A stretch of 19,848 nt of DNA. Origin: Chrysochromulina tobinii. Taxonomy: Eukaryota; Haptophyta; Prymnesiales; Chrysochromulinaceae. Of the stretch, positions 15,118-19,848 are shown piece after piece. Position numbers and translations under genes: made by a program. Below the pieces are notes generated by a model. It ran no database searches, had not been told where the DNA came from, and saw nothing but the letters and a program-made list of their open reading frames with translations. How positions within the stretch are numbered: position 1 is the stretch's first letter; every line of letters begins with the position of its first letter. Location: contig JWZX01000247.1 of NCBI GenBank assembly GCA_001275005.1, positions 1-19,848 on the forward strand. Direction: 5' to 3'.

Positions 15118-16905
15118 ATGACCGACGTTGAGTTGACGTCATGGGCGCACCGAGCTCGTGAGCTTGCTGCACGCCTCCGCGAGCACCTTCACCTTTTGCG
15201 GCATCCCCAGGACCTGCTCGCATGCGATGTATGGCAGAGCGTGCCTGGAGACTGGCAGAGCTACCTTGAGAAACTGAGCTTCGCCGAGCTCGGACGGCTC
15301 CACATGGACCGATTGCCAACTCGCTGTGGCGATCCACCACTGTCCTTGGCGCACTTTCTCGCGCTGCATGAACACCTTGCACTGCACCGCCAACCAGCCG
15401 ACGACGATGAAGAGGAGGCCTCTGACTCTGCCTTAATCGGAGTCGTGAGGTCGTCCTCCAAGTCGGCCAAGCTGCACAAGAAGACGCACGAGGTCGAAAA
15501 GCTCTCGGCACTGATTGCGGCCGTGGCGGCAACAAGCCATTGCTCGCGTGCGATCGATATTGGCTGTGGCAAGGGCAGCCTCTCTGCTCACCTGAGCGTT
15601 AGCAGCGGGCTAGATGTTGTGGGTCTGGACGCCCAGGAGGTCTTGACGTCCGCCGCGGCCGCCTTGTCATCCCGCCCGCCCTCTGCCGGTGGTGGCCGCG
15701 TGCGCATCTGGCAGCGCACCGTTCACTCTGATGAGCACGCGCCGGCGGCCGTTGATGGGATTTGCGAGGAAGCTTGGCCTGCGGCAGGTAGTGCCGCCGC
15801 CAGCTCGGGCGTGGTGCTCTGCGCGTTGCATGCATGTGGCGACCTGAGCCCAACCATCACGCGCTGCTTTGCACTGGCGCCCAGCGTCGCGGCCCTCGTG
15901 CTGGTGCCGTGCTGCTACAATCTGCTGACTGTGGACTCGGATCCGTGCGGCGCGGAGCACTCTCCGATGAAGGTGGGGAAGTGCCATCCATGCCATCCGT
16001 GCGGCGCGGAGGAGTCTGACCCGCCGTCGACGAGGCCGTCCGCCTCGCCGTCGACGAGGCCGTCTGCCCCGCCGTCGACGAAGCAGGCACGGGTGCCGTC
16101 CGTGGCGAAGGCCGCTGCGGCGACGGCCGGCTTCCCGCTCTCCGAAGTCGTGCGAAGGACAGGCCTCATCCTATCGCGCGACGTGCGCTGGATCGCCACA
16201 CAACGCGAGGCAGCCGCATTGCCGCCTTCGTGGCTGGATGAGGCCTCGAAGGCGGACGGCGCTGCGCCGCCGGCCGCCTTGCTAGCGCAGCTGTGGAGAG
16301 CTCTCTTCGCGGCTCTGATGCGCGACCACTATGCCGATTGCGTGCCTGAGGGCACCCGTGTGTCCACTGGAGGGCATGCGAGGCATCGCCAGCAGGTGGC
16401 AGAGGCGGAAGGCCAAGGCAAGGCAAGGCAAGGCAAGGCGGAAGGCCAAGGCGACGACAAGGTGGCCAGCACAGCGGGCTTCGAGTTCGTCGCATTCGCC
16501 GAAGCGGCCCTCGCCCGAGCTGGGCTGCCAGCGAACCGGCTGGACCGCTCAGAATTGGCACGCTACGCAGCGGCGAGATGCGCCGATGGGGTTGTGAACG
16601 CTGCGCGCCGCGTGGCAGCCATGACAGCGCTGCAGGCGGCGCTGGCGCCACTGGTGGAGTCGTTACTTCTGACCGACCACGTCCTCTTCCTGCACGAGAG
16701 CGGTGTGTGCGAGGACATACGTGCGGTGCCCGTGTTCAGGCCGGCGCGCTCGCCGCGCAACGTCGCCATCGTCGCCCGCAAGAGGATGACCGATGGGCCT
16801 ACCGGTACAGGAGCGGCGCTCCTGCTCCCTACCAGCCAGCCCGAGGACGCTGAGCTCGCGGCCTGCAGCGAGCAGGTCGCGAGTTTCAGGTTGGCAGAGT
16901 CGTGA
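15118..16905 (+). CDS. METTL25/RRNAD1-type SAM-dependent methyltransferase
   Basis: Single exon, 595 aa. ATG 15118 has a purine-rich upstream context (AAGAAGAATGA). The N-terminal helical region (1-100) is followed by LHKKTHEVEKLS (about 118-130), which fits the family's KK-x-HE motif. SAM motif I is AIDIGCGKGSLSAHLS (about 145-160). Then come LHACGDLSP (about 237-245) and VPCCYNLLT (about 262-270), both hallmark motifs of METTL25/RRNAD1 proteins, and a C-terminal LAPLVESLLLTDHVLFLHE block (about 511-529). Two stretches look like lineage-specific insertions: PSTRPSA repeats (about 303-325) and QGKARQGKAEGQG encoded by AAGGC pentamers (about 434-446). The family is methyltransferase-like; the substrate is not established from sequence. 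Its 3' end faces the P3H-like gene. Confidence 0.9.
   Translation: MTDVELTSWAHRARELAARLREHLHLLRHPQDLLACDVWQSVPGDWQSYLEKLSFAELGRLHMDRLPTRCGDPPLSLAHFLALHEHLALHRQPADDDEEEASDSALIGVVRSSSKSAKLHKKTHEVEKLSALIAAVAATSHCSRAIDIGCGKGSLSAHLSVSSGLDVVGLDAQEVLTSAAAALSSRPPSAGGGRVRIWQRTVHSDEHAPAAVDGICEEAWPAAGSAAASSGVVLCALHACGDLSPTITRCFALAPSVAALVLVPCCYNLLTVDSDPCGAEHSPMKVGKCHPCHPCGAEESDPPSTRPSASPSTRPSAPPSTKQARVPSVAKAAAATAGFPLSEVVRRTGLILSRDVRWIATQREAAALPPSWLDEASKADGAAPPAALLAQLWRALFAALMRDHYADCVPEGTRVSTGGHARHRQQVAEAEGQGKARQGKAEGQGDDKVASTAGFEFVAFAEAALARAGLPANRLDRSELARYAAARCADGVVNAARRVAAMTALQAALAPLVESLLLTDHVLFLHESGVCEDIRAVPVFRPARSPRNVAIVARKRMTDGPTGTGAALLLPTSQPEDAELAACSEQVASFRLAES
16019..16084 (+). repeat. In-frame PSTRPSA-encoding repeats
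   Basis: CCGTCGACGA followed by GGCCGTC or AGCAGG recurs three times with 24-27-bp spacing. It gives PSTRPSASPSTRPSAPPSTK, within an insertion between the CCYNLL motif and the rest of the METTL25-like domain. Confidence 0.8.
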
Positions 16906-17277
16906 TTCAGGACGTACTATAGGTTGTCTCGTGCACAAGATATGCTAGGGTCGGACCACCGTCGCTCCGAGGCTCGTGCGGCTGTGTCCCTTGTCTGGTG
17001 AACCGAGGTGCTCTGTTCTGCGCCTCGGCGGGCGTGGCCATTGCCTCATTTGAGGACGGAGTCGACGTATTTTCGCTTTTTCGGGGACCCCGGTCCCCGC
17101 CCACCTTCCCACCTAAAATGAAAGTTGAAACCGAACCAGAGTGACCGAATACATAGACCTCCTTACGTTACAAAACTTCTCGTCTAGACCACGCCAGATG
17201 AACGGGAGCTACGGGCCGCGCGCCACTCGCGGGACAACTCGCGGGCCCAGTTGCAAGCCGCCGCGCGTTCAACGTGG
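16906..17277. other. Convergent 3' intergenic region
   Basis: This lies between the stop codons of the METTL25-like (+) and P3H-like (-) genes. No gene seen. A palindrome at 17082-17099 (CGGGGACC, 2-nt gap, GGTCCCCG; 8-bp stem) follows a T-rich stretch and could affect 3' end formation on either strand, but this is only a guess. Confidence 0.55.
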
Positions 17278-19512
17278 TCAGCCAAAGACATCAAATCCAT
17301 CACTGATGTGCTGCTGGCCCAAGGTTTGGTAGAGCGCTGCAGATTCCCGCGGTGCTGTCGGCCCGATCGCTGTCGATGCTGCGGCCGCACTGGCGGCCGC
17401 CCGCCTCACGAGCACCTCATACACCTTGAGCCGACTACGCACAGCCGCTCGCATCGCCACAAGCTGCGGGCACAGACTCTCGGCATGGCTGTCGGCGGAG
17501 CTCCGTGGCTCCGGCGCTTTGTAGAGCTCGGGTTCGTCAATTGAGCTCTGTGGCGTATTCGCAACCCTCGGCGCTACTAGACTTGTGGATACCGGCACTG
17601 CTGCTACAGGCGCCGTATCGAGCGCTGCTTTGGGCGCCTCGTCGTCGCTCGAGGCGAGCCTTGCAAGACTGACGGCGACAGCTCGCTCCACCTCGTCGTG
17701 CTGCCGCGGCGCTTCCAAGGTCTTGGCGGGCACAGGCGGCAAGCCGGCCGCCGCGCTCGCCATGGCGCTCGCCAGCATGCGTGCATGCCACGCCGAGGGC
17801 GGCACAGCGGACTCCTCCGCCGCAATGACGCGGCTGAGTGGTTCACCTCGGGCGCCAGCGCTCATCACAGCGCTCAGCAGTGCCTCGTGCAGAGGGTCGT
17901 TGCTCGCCAGGCTGCAGGCTGCCGCGGAGGCCACCGCGCGATCGACCGACCACAACGGCAGAGGCGCCAGCGCACAAGCTTGCTCAGCGGAGAGCGGCGG
18001 CGGTAGCTCGACGGCCGCCGCCGCATTCCGCGTGAACCACATTGCGAGCGCGAGCCGGCAGCCGTGGTGCACGCGGCCTACAGAGTGAGGATTCTCTGCT
18101 CCAGACGAAACACGGCGAGGAGATAAATTGAGATTGTGATGACGAAACACGGCGAGGAGAAGCCATCAGTGGTCATCAGAGGTCATCAGCGGTCATCAGA
18201 GGTCATCAGCGGTCATCAGCGGCACAGACGAAACACGGCGAGGAGAAGCCATCAGCGGTCATCAGAGGGTCATCAGTGGTCATCAGCAGCAATCAGCAGC
18301 AATCAGCGGCAATCAATGGAGCTCCAGGGCCATCAGCGGTCATCAGCGGTCATCAGCGGTCATCAGCGGTCATCAGCGGTCATCAGCGGAACTCAACGGC
18401 CATCCTCGGTCACCTGCTCCGGACGAAAACGTGAGGAGATCGCCTGCGGTCGGCTCGATGACCGTGTCGCGCTCCGCGTCGTGAAATGCAAAGGAGCCGC
18501 CTTCAAAGTGCTCACCCTGGCTCGTCAGGTACAGCACGGCCGACACGTCGTAGTCGGCCGCGTTGTGCTGGTCCACATGCGGCTCCCAGTAATCCTGGAG
18601 CGCGCGCAACGCCCAGGTAGCTGGGGCCACCGCCTCCGCCATCTCCGGGGCGTGGAGGCGCACCAGCAAGGCGCCGCGATGGTAGAGCGCCGAGGTGGGC
18701 ACCGGTGTGGGCGCCGGTGTAGCGGCCGTCGGCCCCTGCGTGGGCGCGTCGCGCCTGCTCGAGCTCGTCGCCGGATGCTCCGAAGCGTCGCGCTTCGTGC
18801 CGCGGCGCGTGCCGCAGATCGGGCAAGTCTCGGCGCCCAAGTCGCGCGCAGCCGCGTCGTCCTCGGCGCACGCGCGCCGCACCCGCTCGAGCAGATGGAA
18901 CAGTGTGGTGTAGCTTGCCGCGGAGCCTGTAGCAGCAAGCCGCTCGGGCAACCCTTCGACGACCGCGAGACTCGTCTGACCGCCTCGGCGGAAGGCGGAG
19001 ACCATAGCGGCCAGCGCTGCAGCCCGGAGCTCGGTGCACTCTGACTCGGATGCGAAGCCGTTACGCAGACGGCGAAAGCCGCTGCCACCCGGCGCAGCCT
19101 GCACGCCAGCTGATCTGTCGAAGGGTGCAGCGTCGTTCCCATCAACCTCTTCAACATGCGGAAGCAGTGTCGGTAGCGGTCTTTCACAGCCACTTGATGT
19201 TCCCACCGCGCCGCTCAGACCACCGATGGCGTCTTGCAAGCAGAGCAAAATGAGCTGTAGCGCGTGCGACTCGCGTGCGCCCTCGTTAGCCACCGTACGC
19301 GCTCCTAGGCTTCGGAACCAGAGCGTGTGCGCCGCGCGAAGCCAGTGCTCTTCCATTTCGGACATCTCACACGTCATTCCGTGAACAAAAGCGCAGGCCT
19401 TTCCGTTTCCCCACAGAGCGGGGGGCCAGCCGCGCTGCCCAGGCGCGCCTGAGAGGCGCCCCTGATGAGGGATGTAATTGCGCCTGACCAAAGCGCCATA
19501 TCGGTCATGCAT
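17278..19512 (-). CDS. Prolyl 3-hydroxylase (leprecan)-like 2OG-Fe(II) dioxygenase
   Basis: CDS complement(join(17278..18095,18414..19512)), 638 aa. The enzyme class hydroxylates proline residues using 2-oxoglutarate, O2, Fe(II) and ascorbate. The core follows animal P3H: NGFASESEC (about 151-159), RRGGQTS (about 175-181), LLERVRRA (about 207-214), ALYHRGALLVRL (about 275-286), HVDQHN with Fe ligands His312 and Asp314, YDVSAVLYLTSQGEHFEGGSFAF (321-343 region), then FSSGA joined across the intron to ENPHSV (His370, third Fe ligand) and CRLALAMWFT (Arg380, 2OG binding). A CPIC motif and a Pro/Thr linker (about 230-273) interrupt the domain. The Ala-rich C-terminal tail (about 260 aa) has a UIM-like DEVERAVAVSLARL but no KDEL signal. 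No signal peptide follows ATG 19512, so a 5' exon may be missing. Confidence 0.86.
18096..18413 (-). other. Intron in the P3H-like gene (318 nt, GT-AG)
   Basis: On the minus strand the donor is GGAGCAG|GTGACC (18414|18413) and the acceptor GGAGCAG|AGAATCC (18096|18095). Joining them splits a Glu codon and rebuilds the FSSGAENPH motif of the dioxygenase fold, which puts the third iron ligand back in place. Both splice sites lie in copies of the same roughly 28-nt sequence (18413-18440 and 18095-18124), and the interior is a minisatellite. Confidence 0.92.
18160..18395 (-). repeat. 10-bp CATCAGCGGT minisatellite within the P3H intron
   Basis: Arrays of CATCAG[CA]GGT units (plus-strand sense) occupy about 18162-18222, 18251-18298 (degenerating to CAATCAGCAG) and 18331-18389. 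Between and around them are exon-derived 19-bp copies of GACGAAACACGGCGAGGAG at 18104-18122, 18141-18159 and 18227-18245. The exonic relative is at 18422-18438. Confidence 0.92.
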
Positions 19513-19848
19513 AGTGCCTTTAACAATTGGCACGCTGACAGACCAAGAACGTGCACCTGAAATTTTGCATAACCCTTTATTGGTCGGTTCTGATAACTGA
19601 GACCCAGAACAGATCTATTTCCTCGTTCTTGCGGCCGCGGCCCCCACGCCCCGAGCACGAGTCGGAACCGTGTACGGTACGTGTCCCGTGTCCCCCGGTG
19701 CCTTCTGACCGGCACTGTACAACCTCTGTGAACACAAACCTCGTGTGACAAGACGTTCGCGGGAATCAAGGAGTCGAGCGTCTCTCGCTCTGGGAATTGG
19801 GAGTCGGGAGGGGTGCCTGTTTAATGTCGCCGGGGTAGCTCGCACCTA
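19513..19848. other. End of window, no recognised gene
   Basis: Upstream side of the P3H-like gene. It should contain that gene's promoter and possibly a 5' exon encoding a signal peptide. AG dinucleotides after pyrimidine-containing stretches are present on the minus strand, but no convincing upstream exon is visible. Confidence 0.5.

Noticed and set aside
18136-19044. Plus-strand open frame of about 300 codons
   Set aside because: Its first part is the translated 10-bp minisatellite and the rest is antisense to the P3H-like exon.

Overview
The window looks like nuclear DNA of a GC-rich unicellular eukaryote, most likely an alga. Genes are mostly single-exon and rich in Ala, Gly and Arg, with strong G/C bias at third codon positions. 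GT-AG introns are present, bacterial ribosome-binding sites and operons are absent, and the domains include several eukaryotic types (SLC25, LDLa, fibronectin type II, leprecan-type hydroxylase, METTL25). A haptophyte would fit, but no marker gene proves it.

Layout, left to right: the 3' end of a gene with Sfi1-like Trp repeats (+); a PDE12-type 2',5'-phosphodiesterase/deadenylase with one intron (+); a membrane-anchored GH5 glycoside hydrolase carrying LDLa-like and fibronectin-II domains (+); an SLC25 carrier (+); an ankyrin/F-box-like tail-anchored protein (+); a gene-poor 1.2 kb spacer; a TrmB tRNA m7G methyltransferase with a TRM13-type zinc finger (-); an RluA-family pseudouridine synthase (-); a METTL25/RRNAD1-type methyltransferase (+), divergent from the previous gene; and a prolyl-3-hydroxylase (leprecan)-like 2OG-Fe(II) dioxygenase (-) split by a repeat-filled intron. 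Four of the nine genes act, or are predicted to act, on RNA, but nothing shows that they form a pathway.

The most interesting signal is how introns and spacers are built. The PDE12 intron (114 nt) and the P3H intron (318 nt) are each bounded by a direct duplication of the exon edge (about 24 and 28 nt), and each is filled with a short minisatellite (11-bp and 10-bp units). This is what intron birth by local tandem duplication would leave behind. A third intron, inferred in the TrmB gene, is also filled with a minisatellite. A 232-bp near-perfect fold-back palindrome lies just upstream of the TrmB start, and a looser fold-back lies upstream of the SLC25 start. No tRNA, rRNA, CRISPR array, transposase or virus gene was recognised.
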